A stretch of 64,000 nucleotides of DNA from Gastranaerophilus sp944325835 (GCA_963931575.1 OZ007029.1:992001-1056000); one strand, 5' to 3'; positions 52,485 through 60,874 are shown, counted from the stretch's first letter. A program made the numbers and translations. Notes: generated by a model not told the origin, from the letters alone.

Positions 52485-53664
52485 TTACCTTTTGACACAT
52501 CTTACACGATATCGTCCTGTAGCGGTTTTGTCAGACACTACCCTATGCCCAACATAAAAATCTTGTATCCAAACCTTAGAAACATCTACAGGAGATATAG
52601 AGGCGTAGTAAGAAGACCTACCTTCACCCAAAAGTCTATAGTTAATAAACATTGAGCCAACTTCATCAACATTAGGAGCCCTTCCAACATCACTATATTC
52701 TTTGCAAAAAGAACCCACTTCAGAAAGAGGTACAGAATTAGAAGAGGAATTCCAAGGCAAAACTAAGGGAGCAACAACCACAGGATCTGTTGGATAAAAA
52801 GCGGTAATGAAACCGATATCTTTGCCAACCGTATTTGGCCCCTTATTTCCATTCAAATCATATATGAAGTTAGCACAAACTTTCTCAACAGTTTGCTCTC
52901 GCGTAGCAAAGGACTTACCTTGACATTTTGGATTATAAAACAAAGCAATGGATTCCCCGTTTTGAGTTTCAAACGCGGCAACTTTAGTGTTTGTTACCTT
53001 AAAAGAATATCCCGCAGCAGCAGTAAAACCGGTATTCAACTCTTTTAAAGTTTTTGGGAATGGGGAAATTATACTACCTATCATAGGTGTTAACTTAACC
53101 GGAATTCCGCAATCCTCCAGGTTCTCACTATCGCAAATATTATTAATTTTAAGAACTTTTGACAGCCCCTCTGTCACGAATGTTTCTGCGGCAGTATCCA
53201 CACCATCATTCGCTCCGGAAGAAGTTTCTTCAGTTAATGTTCCGTAACCATTAAGAGCCGGCATTAAAGCTATTGCTTGTGACATTCTTGCATAAAGTGC
53301 TTTTCTCTGCGTATTCCAGGTGCGCTCGTTTATATTTCCCGTGAGGCTCGGGAGCGTTATCGCCGCCACAACGCCGATTATCGTCAGAGATAATAGGATT
53401 TCCGCCATGGTAAAGGCACATACAAGGGTCATTTCCTTTAATGTCATTCCGAACTTGTTTCGGAATCTGGCCAACGTTACCGATAGCACGCAATGCTGGA
53501 TAGATGCTGAATCAAGTTCAGCATGACAGTTTTGTTTCACATTCTCACTTTGTGCCTCTGTACGCTCGTTGTTCAGGATGACATTGGGGTCTAAGGCACG
53601 GGATTTACCGGTTGAGCGGCTCCCCCCCCCCCCCTGATAAAATGCTTACTCTTCGGTTTTTCAT
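52485..53664 (-). CDS. Prepilin-like protein, locus E, with 5' poly-G tract (assembled out of frame)
   Basis: The core starts FTMAEILLSLTIIGVVAA and is close to A and B up to ALNGYGTLTEETSSGAN, then diverges. The C-terminal end reads RAPNVDEV...YRVRCVKR and lacks the FWTST motif. The conserved start ATG 53664 (MKNRRVSILS) follows AGAAAGGAT; ten codons later come 13 G. The pilin frame is open from the tract through an R2 repeat (CHAELDSAS...RFRNKFGMT) to the core but is one base off the ATG, as in A and B. With 12 or 15 G the product is about 392 aa. A GTG at 53540 gives a shorter reading without a ribosome-binding site. Confidence 0.75.
53442..53528. repeat. R2 composite palindromic repeat (locus E)
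   Basis: Two palindromic arms around TTACCGATAGCACGCAATGC, 87 bp, same orientation as in A and C and in frame with the pilin core. Confidence 0.78.
53622..53634 (-). repeat. Poly-G tract, 13 nt, locus E
   Basis: C13 on the plus strand, 30 nt after the ATG at 53664, flanked by TCA before and AGCCGCTCAACCGG after. Confidence 0.85.
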
Positions 53665-53732
53665 AAGTTCTTCTATCCTTTCTGGCGTCCCGCCATTGTC
53701 TAATTGTGGATGCCGCTCAGCGACACTCCTTT

Positions 53733-53761
53733 ATTATGTAACATGTTTTCTGTTTCGTCAA
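53733..53761 (-). promoter_or_regulatory. Conserved prepilin promoter, locus E
   Basis: TTGACG (53761-53756), a 17-nt spacer ending AAAACATGTTA, and CATAAT (53738-53733). The spacer end is identical to that of locus A. Confidence 0.75.
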
Positions 53762-53763
53762 GA

Positions 53764-53790
53764 TAGGGGGCTTTTAATGCCCCCCCCTTA
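53764..53790 (-). terminator. Hairpin after the SPFH gene
   Basis: GGGGGC (53766-53771) and GCCCCC (53779-53784) form a stem around TTTTAAT. The run of eight C here belongs to this hairpin and is not a contingency tract. T run weak. Confidence 0.5.
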
Positions 53791-53794
53791 AAAA

Positions 53795-54769
53795 CTACTT
53801 ATTTCCTTTGAACATTTCTTTAATTCCGTCTACAGAACTTAAAATTCCTGTTGCTTCGTAAGGCATGTAAACAATTTTATTATCCTTGCCATCTGTGATA
53901 CAGCTTAAAGTTTCCAAATACTTCATTGCAATTAAGTATTTATCCGGCTGACCTTTGTCCGCCAAAGCATCAATAATTTTTCTAATAGCGGTTTGTTCTG
54001 CCTCTGCTTCAACTATACGCGCTTGCGCAACACCTTCCGCCGTCAAAATTGCAGCCTGTTTTTCACCCTCAGCTTTTTTAATAGCAGCTTCTTTTTGACC
54101 TTCTGCAATACGGATTGCTGATTCTCTCTGTCCTTCCGCTTCGTATATCATTGCCCGTTTTTCACGTTCAGCCTTCATCTGCTTATCCATCGCAGCCTGA
54201 ATATCTGCCGGCGGAATTATGTCTTGAAGTTCGACACGATTAATTTTCACGCCCCATTTATCAGTTGCCACATCAAGGATTGATCTTAATTCTCCGTTAA
54301 TTTTTTCCCGCGAAGTAAGAGTATCCTGCAATTCCATTTGACCGACAAGGTTTCTGAGGTTAGTTTGAGTAAGCTTTTCAATTGCTTCAGGAAGGTTATC
54401 AATACCGTAAACAGCTTTATGCGCATCTACAATTTGAAAATACAAAAGCGCGTTAATTGTTATTGAAACATTATCCTTTGTAATTACGTTTTGCCGCGGG
54501 AAATCATATACAGATTCTCTCATATCAATTCTGTCTGACATCATTGTATAAGAATAAGTATTTCCGTCATAAGTCTTTTTGGTAACTTTTTTGGCAATCG
54601 GTCTTGGGGCGTCCAAAAACGGGATTATAACGTTAAACCCTGCATTAAGCGTACGCAAATATTTACCCAGACGCTGGATAATAACAACCTCCTGCTGTTC
54701 TACAATCATAACACCTTTAACGACAAAAACTATTGCCGCGACTATCAATAATACTAATAGAAAAAACAT
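53795..54769 (-). CDS. SPFH/Band 7 membrane protein (QmcA/stomatin-like)
   Basis: This 324-aa protein has an N-terminal membrane helix (residues 2-22), the SPFH domain (VEQQEVVIIQRLGKYLRTLNAG, IPFLDAPRPIAKK) and a charged coiled coil rich in EGQKEAAIKKAEGEKQAA. Such proteins form membrane rings that organise microdomains and proteases. It follows the nfeD-like gene by 13 nt; NfeD-SPFH pairing is a well-known module. Confidence 0.92.
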   Translation of the reverse strand: MFFLLVLLIVAAIVFVVKGVMIVEQQEVVIIQRLGKYLRTLNAGFNVIIPFLDAPRPIAKKVTKKTYDGNTYSYTMMSDRIDMRESVYDFPRQNVITKDNVSITINALLYFQIVDAHKAVYGIDNLPEAIEKLTQTNLRNLVGQMELQDTLTSREKINGELRSILDVATDKWGVKINRVELQDIIPPADIQAAMDKQMKAEREKRAMIYEAEGQRESAIRIAEGQKEAAIKKAEGEKQAAILTAEGVAQARIVEAEAEQTAIRKIIDALADKGQPDKYLIAMKYLETLSCITDGKDNKIVYMPYEATGILSSVDGIKEMFKGNK

Positions 54770-54782
54770 ATTTCCTCCTTAT

Positions 54783-55214
54783 TTAAACCTTTTCTACATA
54801 TAGAATAATACTTTCGTTACGTACAATTCTGACTTCTGAACCTGCAGGAATTGGTTCTGCGTCCGGATTAGCCAGCCTTGCGTCCCAGCGTTCTTCGTAA
54901 ACGGTAATCGCTCCGGATGTATTAGTAATTTCTTCCGTCGATTTTACAATTTTGCCTATATATTCGGAATGAAAGTCCACGCCCTTAGGCATTTCGTGCA
55001 TAAACTTTTTCATCCACGGACGTATAAACAGCAGAATAATTACCGATAAGGCCGAACAGATTATAATCAGCCAGTGAAGATTTACATACCAGAGTGAAAT
55101 AATTGCCGTAATCAATGCCGCAACCGCTATACTCAAAAAGAACATAGCCGGCGTAAACATTTCCAGAATAAGGGTAATAACAGCAATTATCAAAAAAATC
55201 TGCCAATAGGTCAT
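54783..55214 (-). CDS. NfeD-like protein
   Basis: This 143-aa protein has three or four N-terminal membrane helices (about residues 4-68) and a C-terminal OB fold (VDFHSEYIGKIVKSTEEITNTSG...IPAGSEVRIVRNESIILYV), the short NfeD1b architecture without a protease domain. It partners with the SPFH protein encoded just downstream. AAGGAG precedes the ATG. Confidence 0.9.
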   Translation of the reverse strand: MTYWQIFLIIAVITLILEMFTPAMFFLSIAVAALITAIISLWYVNLHWLIIICSALSVIILLFIRPWMKKFMHEMPKGVDFHSEYIGKIVKSTEEITNTSGAITVYEERWDARLANPDAEPIPAGSEVRIVRNESIILYVEKV

Positions 55215-55279
55215 CTTTAAACTCCTTAAACAATAATTGTTATTGTAAAAGTTTTTTCCTATGTTGTCAATCTATCTTG

Positions 55280-55288
55280 TGATATAAT
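55280..55288 (+). promoter_or_regulatory. Extended -10 box 6 nt before rqcH ATG (leaderless candidate)
   Basis: TGA-TATAAT, then TAACTT and the ATG at 55295. A perfect -10 with an extended TG and no Shine-Dalgarno. Confidence 0.6.
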
Positions 55289-55294
55289 TAACTT

Positions 55295-56872
55295 ATGATT
55301 ACATTTGACAGCCTTACATTAAAAGCATTTATAGAAGAAAACAGGGACTTTTTTACGGGAAGCAGAATTCAGAAAATCCAGCAGCCAACGCGCAGGGAAC
55401 TTCTCTTTACATTACGAAACAACGGTAATTCCCGAAAATTCTACGTAAACATAAATCCGCAGTTTCATCATCTTTGTTTTATCAACAAAGAAACCGAGGC
55501 GCGAAGATTTCTGGAAATCCCGCTAAAGCCGCCTATGTTTTGTATGCAGCTGAGGAAATATCTTGAAAACGCAAAAATCGTCAACGTGAACCAGCCAAAC
55601 CATGAGAGAATTTTTGAAATCTATGTTGAAACCTTTAACGAATTACAGGAAAAAATCGAACTTTGCCTGGCGATTGAACTAATGGGCAAGCATTCAAATA
55701 TAGTGCTTTACAATGCTGATACAAATATTATTATCGGCTGCGCGCACAACGTCGGAAGCGAAAAAAGCCGCGAGCGCGAAATGGCAGGAACGCTTCCGTA
55801 TATTTACCCGCCAAAACAAAAAAAATTTGATATTTTAACCGTAAATGGAGAAATTACAGAACCATTAGAAAGCTTTTTCTTTTTCTCCAAAGCCTTTGCC
55901 GCACAGTGTAAAAATCAGCCACTTGAAAAATTAAAAGATTATATATCCCTAAAAGGTTTATCTCCTGCAATAACACCGGATTACAAAGAATTTTCTCTTT
56001 TTTCAGAGCTTCTGCCGGACAGTATCTGTTTTGACAGCGTAAACGGGATGATTGATGAATATTTTTCGCACCACATTGAGGAAAATAAAATTAAAACAAT
56101 CACCCAAGAGCTTAAAACACTTATAAATAAAAAGCTTGCAAAGCACATTAAAAACAAAACGCTTATGCAAGAACAGCTTCAAAAAGAAGAAAATTGTTTT
56201 GAATACCGGCATTTTGGGGACTTAATCATGGCAAATCTATATAACGGGAAAGATTTCGTGCCAAAAATTGAAGTTTATGACTGGGAAAGCAATGCAAATA
56301 TTTCCATAGAACTTGACCCGATGCTGACATTAAAAGACAACGCCAACAAGTTCTACAAGCGCTATAACAAGTCAAAAAAATCTATCGAAAAAATAAATGA
56401 AATGCTTGCAGAAAACGAAATCCAGATAGAATATCTTGAGCAAACACTCTACGCTCTTGAGGAAGCAAAGAGTTACACAGAGCTTCAAGAGATAAAATCC
56501 GAAATTCTGCCGGTCTACCAGCCGGAAAAGAAACAAAAAACGACAGAACTTATGGAAAAAGAAATTGACGGCTGCAAAATTTTTATCGGGCGGAACAACA
56601 AGCAAAATGATTACATTGTTTCAAAGCTTTCAAAAGATGAAGATTACTGGTTTCACACACACGGCTGCGCCGGCTCCCATGTCCTTTTAAAATGCACAGA
56701 GCCGACAGACAAACTTATCTTTGAATGCGCAAAGTTAGCCAAAGAATATTCCAGCGCAAAGCTCACCTCAAAAGTCGGCGTGATTTACACAAAATGCAAG
56801 TACCTCAAAAAACCGCCTAAAGCGCCACTGGGGTATGTCACATATAAAAATGAAGAAGAAATTATCGTTTAG
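55295..56872 (+). CDS. rqcH: RqcH/NFACT family ribosome rescue factor
   Basis: RqcH binds 50S subunits with stalled peptidyl-tRNA and adds C-terminal alanine tails. The 525-aa protein has NFACT-N (MITFDSLTLKAFIEE, GSRIQKIQQPTRRELLFTLR), a central coiled coil (about residues 270-420) and NFACT-R (YWFHTHGCAGSHVLLK, AKLAKEYSSAKLTSKVGVIYT). It is slightly shorter than typical. tmRNA, the other rescue route, is also in this window. Confidence 0.9.
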   Translation: MITFDSLTLKAFIEENRDFFTGSRIQKIQQPTRRELLFTLRNNGNSRKFYVNINPQFHHLCFINKETEARRFLEIPLKPPMFCMQLRKYLENAKIVNVNQPNHERIFEIYVETFNELQEKIELCLAIELMGKHSNIVLYNADTNIIIGCAHNVGSEKSREREMAGTLPYIYPPKQKKFDILTVNGEITEPLESFFFFSKAFAAQCKNQPLEKLKDYISLKGLSPAITPDYKEFSLFSELLPDSICFDSVNGMIDEYFSHHIEENKIKTITQELKTLINKKLAKHIKNKTLMQEQLQKEENCFEYRHFGDLIMANLYNGKDFVPKIEVYDWESNANISIELDPMLTLKDNANKFYKRYNKSKKSIEKINEMLAENEIQIEYLEQTLYALEEAKSYTELQEIKSEILPVYQPEKKQKTTELMEKEIDGCKIFIGRNNKQNDYIVSKLSKDEDYWFHTHGCAGSHVLLKCTEPTDKLIFECAKLAKEYSSAKLTSKVGVIYTKCKYLKKPPKAPLGYVTYKNEEEIIV

Positions 56873-56873
56873 A

Positions 56874-57011
56874 TTATTTTTTAACTTCCACTGTTACGCG
56901 GACAGCTTTACCGCCTTTATTTTTAAAACGGATTTCTTTTTGATTCGCAGGGGGAGTAAATTCGGATTTTTGATAATCCATTAAATAACGCATAAACTTT
57001 TCACTAAACAT
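56874..57011 (-). CDS. Small basic protein, 45 aa, unknown
   Basis: A 45-codon frame convergent with rqcH reads MFSEKFMRYLMDYQKS, then a basic stretch KEIRFKNKGGKAVRVTVEVK and stop. It fills the gap after rqcH almost exactly, and the last strand looks like a beta hairpin. An AGGTG site lies about 9 nt upstream. No family is recognised. Confidence 0.55.
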   Translation of the reverse strand: MFSEKFMRYLMDYQKSEFTPPANQKEIRFKNKGGKAVRVTVEVKK

Positions 57012-57156
57012 AAAACTACACCTAATAAAATTTAACCTTCACATATATATAAAACCACAAAACCGTCTGTTTTTGCCTTTTTGTTACATAATCTTTACAA
57101 ATACAGGGGGGAATGTTATAATTAAAGAGGATATCAGAAACAGAGAGGAAGATTTA

Positions 57157-58020
57157 ATGAATGAGAATAAACACCACCGTTTGAACCTAACGAATTGGCT
57201 TAAGGGTTCAGGGTCAGCGTTTACAATGGCTGAAATTATGATAGCTTTAACGATTATCGGTGTAGTTGCCGCGATTACTCTGCCGCAGCTTATAGGAAAC
57301 ACCGGCGGAAGATCTCATAAATTAATGATGCAGAAAAACTATGCTCTTCTGTCACAGGCTCTCAAAATAGGTTCGGCTAAGCTGGAATATAATACTTCAG
57401 AGGTTGACAGAATCGTTAACAAGACCGGCACAGGAGCAGAAGATCTTAACCTGCAGATTTCAATTGAAAATCTATTAACAAAAACAATGGATGTAAAAAA
57501 GCTTGATACTACAACCCACGCATTCTCCGGCAAATACGTAGTTCTCGGGGCTACAGATACAACAGACGAGACGGCTGAGTTAGAGTGGGAAGAGAATGAG
57601 GATGCCGAAGGTATTACCGTAAATGATTCCGGAGCCGGCGACGAGCGAGGGGCAATTTTTGAAACACGTGACGGTTCTTATATTATTTTCCCGGACAAAA
57701 AAGATATTGATTCTTACGCTTGTACAAAAGCGTCACCTTGCCTCGCATACATTGATGTAAACGGGCCGGAGTCACCTAATTCCATGATAACCTGCTCAAA
57801 TATTGATAGTACCGGTTACTGGTACTGGGATTATGAGGAGAATTCAACAGGCGAAGTTACTAAAGACGAAACGAAATACATGAAAAACAGTACAACAGAA
57901 GCAGGAACCTGCACGGTTGATCCGATGAGAATTAACGATGTATTCCCTGTTCTAATCTACGGCGGAACGGTCGTTCCTGCCCTTAATGCAGTAGAAGCCG
58001 TCATTACCGACCATTCTTAG
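57157..58020 (+). CDS. Prepilin-like protein without poly-G tract
   Basis: This 287-aa protein has a 21-residue charged leader (MNENKHHRLNLTNWLKGSGSA) and the prepilin segment FTMAEIMIALTIIGVVAAIT. The middle has a VDVNGPESPN-like loop (YIDVNGPESPNSM). The C-terminal end differs from the A-E family, with no WCVKR. It shows the ancestral-looking layout: leader directly joined to the cleavage site, no poly-G and no repeats. GAGAGGAAG lies upstream of the ATG at 57157. It would be exported and processed by a prepilin peptidase, not in this window. Confidence 0.85.
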   Translation: MNENKHHRLNLTNWLKGSGSAFTMAEIMIALTIIGVVAAITLPQLIGNTGGRSHKLMMQKNYALLSQALKIGSAKLEYNTSEVDRIVNKTGTGAEDLNLQISIENLLTKTMDVKKLDTTTHAFSGKYVVLGATDTTDETAELEWEENEDAEGITVNDSGAGDERGAIFETRDGSYIIFPDKKDIDSYACTKASPCLAYIDVNGPESPNSMITCSNIDSTGYWYWDYEENSTGEVTKDETKYMKNSTTEAGTCTVDPMRINDVFPVLIYGGTVVPALNAVEAVITDHS

Positions 58021-58045
58021 AGCACCGAATGTAAACTTATATTAA

Positions 58046-58078
58046 AATAGCACCAGCATTTTTGTTGGTGCTATTATT
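58046..58078 (+). terminator. Terminator after the 57157 prepilin
   Basis: AATAGCACCA and TGGTGCTATT form a stem around a T-rich loop, followed by ATTGTATT. Its 3' arm contains the TGC-TATTAT -10 box of the M16 gene. Confidence 0.75.
58069..58077 (+). promoter_or_regulatory. Extended -10 box 6 nt before the M16 ATG (leaderless candidate)
   Basis: TGC-TATTAT, then TGTATT and the ATG at 58084. It overlaps the terminator stem of the upstream gene. Confidence 0.55.
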
Positions 58079-58083
58079 GTATT

Positions 58084-59289
58084 ATGAGAGAAATTAAAGA
58101 ATTAAAAAACGGAATTAAATTTTTATATAAAGAGAGCAAAAACACACCTAGAACTACTCTGTGCATAGATTTTTCCCTGAATCAGGAGGAAGAAATTCCG
58201 GGGCTTTATGCGGTAATGACAAGACTTTTTATGCAGGGCACGACAAACCGCACGGCAGAAGAACTGGCAAAAGAACTTGATGAATACGCTATAGAACTTA
58301 TCTGCGAGCTTAAATCCGACTATTTGAGCTTCAAATTCATCTGTCTTAACGAAGATTTTGACAAGGCGCTGGAAATCCTGACCGATGTTATTAAAAACAC
58401 AACATTTGAAGATTATCAAAAGGAAATAGTCAAATACGAAGGTGAAATTCAAGTAGCAATGGATTCGCCAAGAGCCAGAGCACTGGAGGCTTTCTACAAA
58501 AATATTTACGCAAACCACGCCTATGGTAATACAGAAACAATTATCCTTGAAAACCTTGATAAAATAAAAAAAGAGGATATTCTTAACGCCTATAAGACAA
58601 TCAGAAATAACAGCCGCAAAGTTGTAACTGTTGTCGGGGATATTAAAGAGCTTGCCGGTGTTGAAAAAGCTTTTGGAGATTTGGAAGAAAGCTCCAGAGA
58701 AGTTGTTATTTTCCACAAGTCACCGATTACGGACACAAAAATTGTTGAACAAAACAAAGATAATCTTAATCAGGCGCATATTATTAAAGGCTGGCTTGTA
58801 CCAAGCTATGACAGTAAGGATTACGCGCCTCTTATGCTTCTAAACGTAATTCTGGGGGCTTCAGGCCTTTCCTCAAGATTATTCTCAGAACTGCGCGACA
58901 AAAAAGGGCTTGCATACGTTGTCAGAAGCACATACGAAGCAGCGCTTTCTGCGGCTAACTTTCACATATATATTGCAACAGAGCCTAAAAATATTGAAAC
59001 AGCACTGGCCGGATTCAAAGAAGAAATTGATAAAATCAAATGCGAGCTTGTTCCGGAGAAAGAACTTGCAGACGCCAAAAGCAACCTGTTCGGCAAATGG
59101 GCGTTCTCTCTGGAAACGAACCAAAGACAAGCATCAGTGCTTGCACATTACGGAACCCTTCATCTCGGATTTGATTTCCTTGAGCAGGTAAAAACAAAGG
59201 TTCAGGCCGTAACACCTCAGGACTTGATGGACTGCGCAAATAAATACTTCACTGATGAAGATTACGTACTGTCCATTTTGAAACCTTAG
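58084..59289 (+). CDS. M16-family peptidase homologue lacking the HxxEH motif
   Basis: This 401-aa protein has the two-domain M16B layout. The N-terminal domain aligns as GLYAVMTRLFMQGTTNRTAEEL, where active enzymes have HFLEH; both His and the Glu are gone. The C-terminal domain keeps the substrate-binding Arg-Tyr part (RDKKGLAYVVRSTYEA). Such proteins usually act as the non-catalytic half of a heterodimer; no active partner lies nearby. Confidence 0.82.
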   Translation: MREIKELKNGIKFLYKESKNTPRTTLCIDFSLNQEEEIPGLYAVMTRLFMQGTTNRTAEELAKELDEYAIELICELKSDYLSFKFICLNEDFDKALEILTDVIKNTTFEDYQKEIVKYEGEIQVAMDSPRARALEAFYKNIYANHAYGNTETIILENLDKIKKEDILNAYKTIRNNSRKVVTVVGDIKELAGVEKAFGDLEESSREVVIFHKSPITDTKIVEQNKDNLNQAHIIKGWLVPSYDSKDYAPLMLLNVILGASGLSSRLFSELRDKKGLAYVVRSTYEAALSAANFHIYIATEPKNIETALAGFKEEIDKIKCELVPEKELADAKSNLFGKWAFSLETNQRQASVLAHYGTLHLGFDFLEQVKTKVQAVTPQDLMDCANKYFTDEDYVLSILKP

Positions 59290-59324
59290 TACATTTGAGT
59301 AATGTCTTACCCCCTCAAATAGTC

Positions 59325-59330
59325 GATAAT
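59325..59330 (+). promoter_or_regulatory. -10 box 6 nt before the OmpA-like ATG (leaderless candidate)
   Basis: GATAAT followed by A6 and the ATG at 59337; no Shine-Dalgarno sequence. Confidence 0.45.
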
Positions 59331-59336
59331 AAAAAA

Positions 59337-59861
59337 ATGATAAAAAAAATATTCTTAACCCTGTTTATAATACATTTATCACTAATCAAGGCATACGCAG
59401 TATGCCCAGTCGGCGCGGCAATGCCGTTAAAAGCAATCGAGGAACAGATAACACAAAAATTTGACGGGGCAAAAGAATTTATCTACTTTGGCTATACACC
59501 TACGGGTTTTGTGCTAAGCGTCAAAGACGAGTTGATGTTTGACGAATGCGGCTGCCTTACAGATACCGGAAAAATTTTGTTGAACGCACTCGGACAGATT
59601 ATGAAGCTTAGCGGAAGAAGATGGATGATACTTGTCCATAGCCGTGACGGCAACACACAGGTGGACAGAATCTCCCGTACATCACTCAGAGCGGGTGCTA
59701 TAACAAATTATCTGACGGATCAGGAAAGATGTTTAATTAATCAACTGTTTCCGATAGGATTTGGTTCAATTATGCCTACAACTCACGCCAGTGAAGGCAG
59801 AAAAGCTTTAGGCAACAGAATTGATTTTCTGGTTGAAGATTATAACCTTCGGCTAGACTAG
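59337..59861 (+). CDS. OmpA-like exported protein
   Basis: This 174-aa protein has a signal peptide (MIKKIFLTLFIIHLSLIKAYA) and an OmpA-C-like domain (LTDTGKILLNALGQIMKLSG, RTSLRAGAITNYLTDQ, ending RKALGNRIDFLVED), which in the family binds peptidoglycan. Two Cys near the mature N-terminus and CGC at about residue 78 may form disulfides. ATG 59337 opens the signal peptide and is preferred to a TTG at 59295. Confidence 0.72.
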   Translation: MIKKIFLTLFIIHLSLIKAYAVCPVGAAMPLKAIEEQITQKFDGAKEFIYFGYTPTGFVLSVKDELMFDECGCLTDTGKILLNALGQIMKLSGRRWMILVHSRDGNTQVDRISRTSLRAGAITNYLTDQERCLINQLFPIGFGSIMPTTHASEGRKALGNRIDFLVEDYNLRLD

Positions 59862-59862
59862 G

Positions 59863-60045
59863 CAAAAAAGCAGTTCTCCGCCACTTCCGCCCCGCTGAAC
59901 CGCGGGTCGCGCGTGGCTGCGCTGTCTAATACGTCACTCAAAAGTTTCGGCCACTGAGTGGCTCCTACATTTGGTTCATACGCTTACGGTAGCGATTGAT
60001 ACAAGTATTGCTCCGGCTCAGCCGGGCGCGAAACTTTCTCGGACA
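59863..60045. repeat. Dispersed intergenic repeat R3, second copy
   Basis: It shares AAAAGCAGT-CTCCGCCAC, GTGGCT-CGCTGTCTAA-ACGTCACTC and a final TTTCTCGGACA with 15491-15601, with a longer middle holding GGCCACTGAGTGGCTCC and CTCCGGCTCAGCCGGGC. No gene is seen in this stretch. Confidence 0.65.
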
Positions 60046-60046
60046 C

Positions 60047-60874
60047 TTAACCGACAATATTTTGCTGTAGTCGTCTTGAGCGTTTTTCGCTGAGGATATT
60101 TTTCAACTTAACAATACTTTGAGCGTGCAGCTGACATACGCGGGATTCGGACATTCCCAGCATTTGCCCGATCTCTTTAAGAGTCATGTTTTCCTGATAA
60201 TACAAAACCATAATATTTCGTTCTCTTTCAGGTAACCTTTTCAAAGCATTCTCCAATTCTTGTTTAACATTTTTTTCTTCGGCAGCTTCATAAGGTGTTT
60301 TGCTCTGGTCATCGCTAATGGTGTCTATAACTTCCAAACTATCATCGGAGGCTCCCTGCTTATCATAAATTGACGACACCGTAACATCTTCCGACATAAG
60401 CTGGATAACTTTATCGACATCCATATCCAGAGCTTCCGCAACCTCTTTGGTGGTAGGCATTCTTCCAAGGGTCTGTTTTAAGTCTTCCTGAGCCTGCTTA
60501 ATCTTTTTCAACTTGGAGCGAACACTTCTTGGCAGAAAATCTTCCGAACGAATTCTGTCCAAAATCGTACCGCGAATTCTTATTAGGGCATAAGTTTCAA
60601 ATTTGGTATTTTTATCAACAGAAAAACGTTCAACAGCGTTAATAAGTCCTTCAACCCCGTAGCCTGCAATATCTTCCATTGAAATCCCGTTTGGCAGAGT
60701 CATTTTAATACGTCCAACAACGTATTTTATCAGGTAAATATATTGAACAATGAGCGCATCTTTAACAGCCTTATCGTTTTTATTCTGAAAATACTTATTC
60801 CAGAGTGCAACGAGTTCCTCTTCTGATAAGCGTTTTATGTTGTTGTATGATGTGAATTCAAAATTCTCGCTCAT
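60047..60874 (-). CDS. FliA/WhiG-type RNA polymerase sigma factor
   Basis: This 275-aa sigma factor has region 2 (ALIVQYIYLIKYVVGRI, MEDIAGYGVEGLINAVERF, FETYALIRIRGTILDRIRSED), region 3 (LGRMPTTKEVAEALDM) and region 4 (LPERERNIMVLYYQENMTLKEIGQMLGMSESRVCQLHAQ). The FETYA...RGxxLD signature is FliA/WhiG-like. It controls motility or a developmental set in other bacteria; no flagellar genes are in this window. GGGG lies before the ATG. Confidence 0.88.
   Translation of the reverse strand: MSENFEFTSYNNIKRLSEEELVALWNKYFQNKNDKAVKDALIVQYIYLIKYVVGRIKMTLPNGISMEDIAGYGVEGLINAVERFSVDKNTKFETYALIRIRGTILDRIRSEDFLPRSVRSKLKKIKQAQEDLKQTLGRMPTTKEVAEALDMDVDKVIQLMSEDVTVSSIYDKQGASDDSLEVIDTISDDQSKTPYEAAEEKNVKQELENALKRLPERERNIMVLYYQENMTLKEIGQMLGMSESRVCQLHAQSIVKLKNILSEKRSRRLQQNIVG

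Noticed and set aside
4925..53540. A diversity-generating retroelement acting on the DUF1566-like C-terminal ends of the prepilins
   Set aside because: The end domain resembles folds used as retroelement targets, but no reverse transcriptase, template repeat or adenine-biased variation is seen in the window.
53780..53787. Run of eight C as another contingency tract
   Set aside because: It pairs with GGGGGC at 53766-53771 as a hairpin after the SPFH gene and is not behind a start codon.
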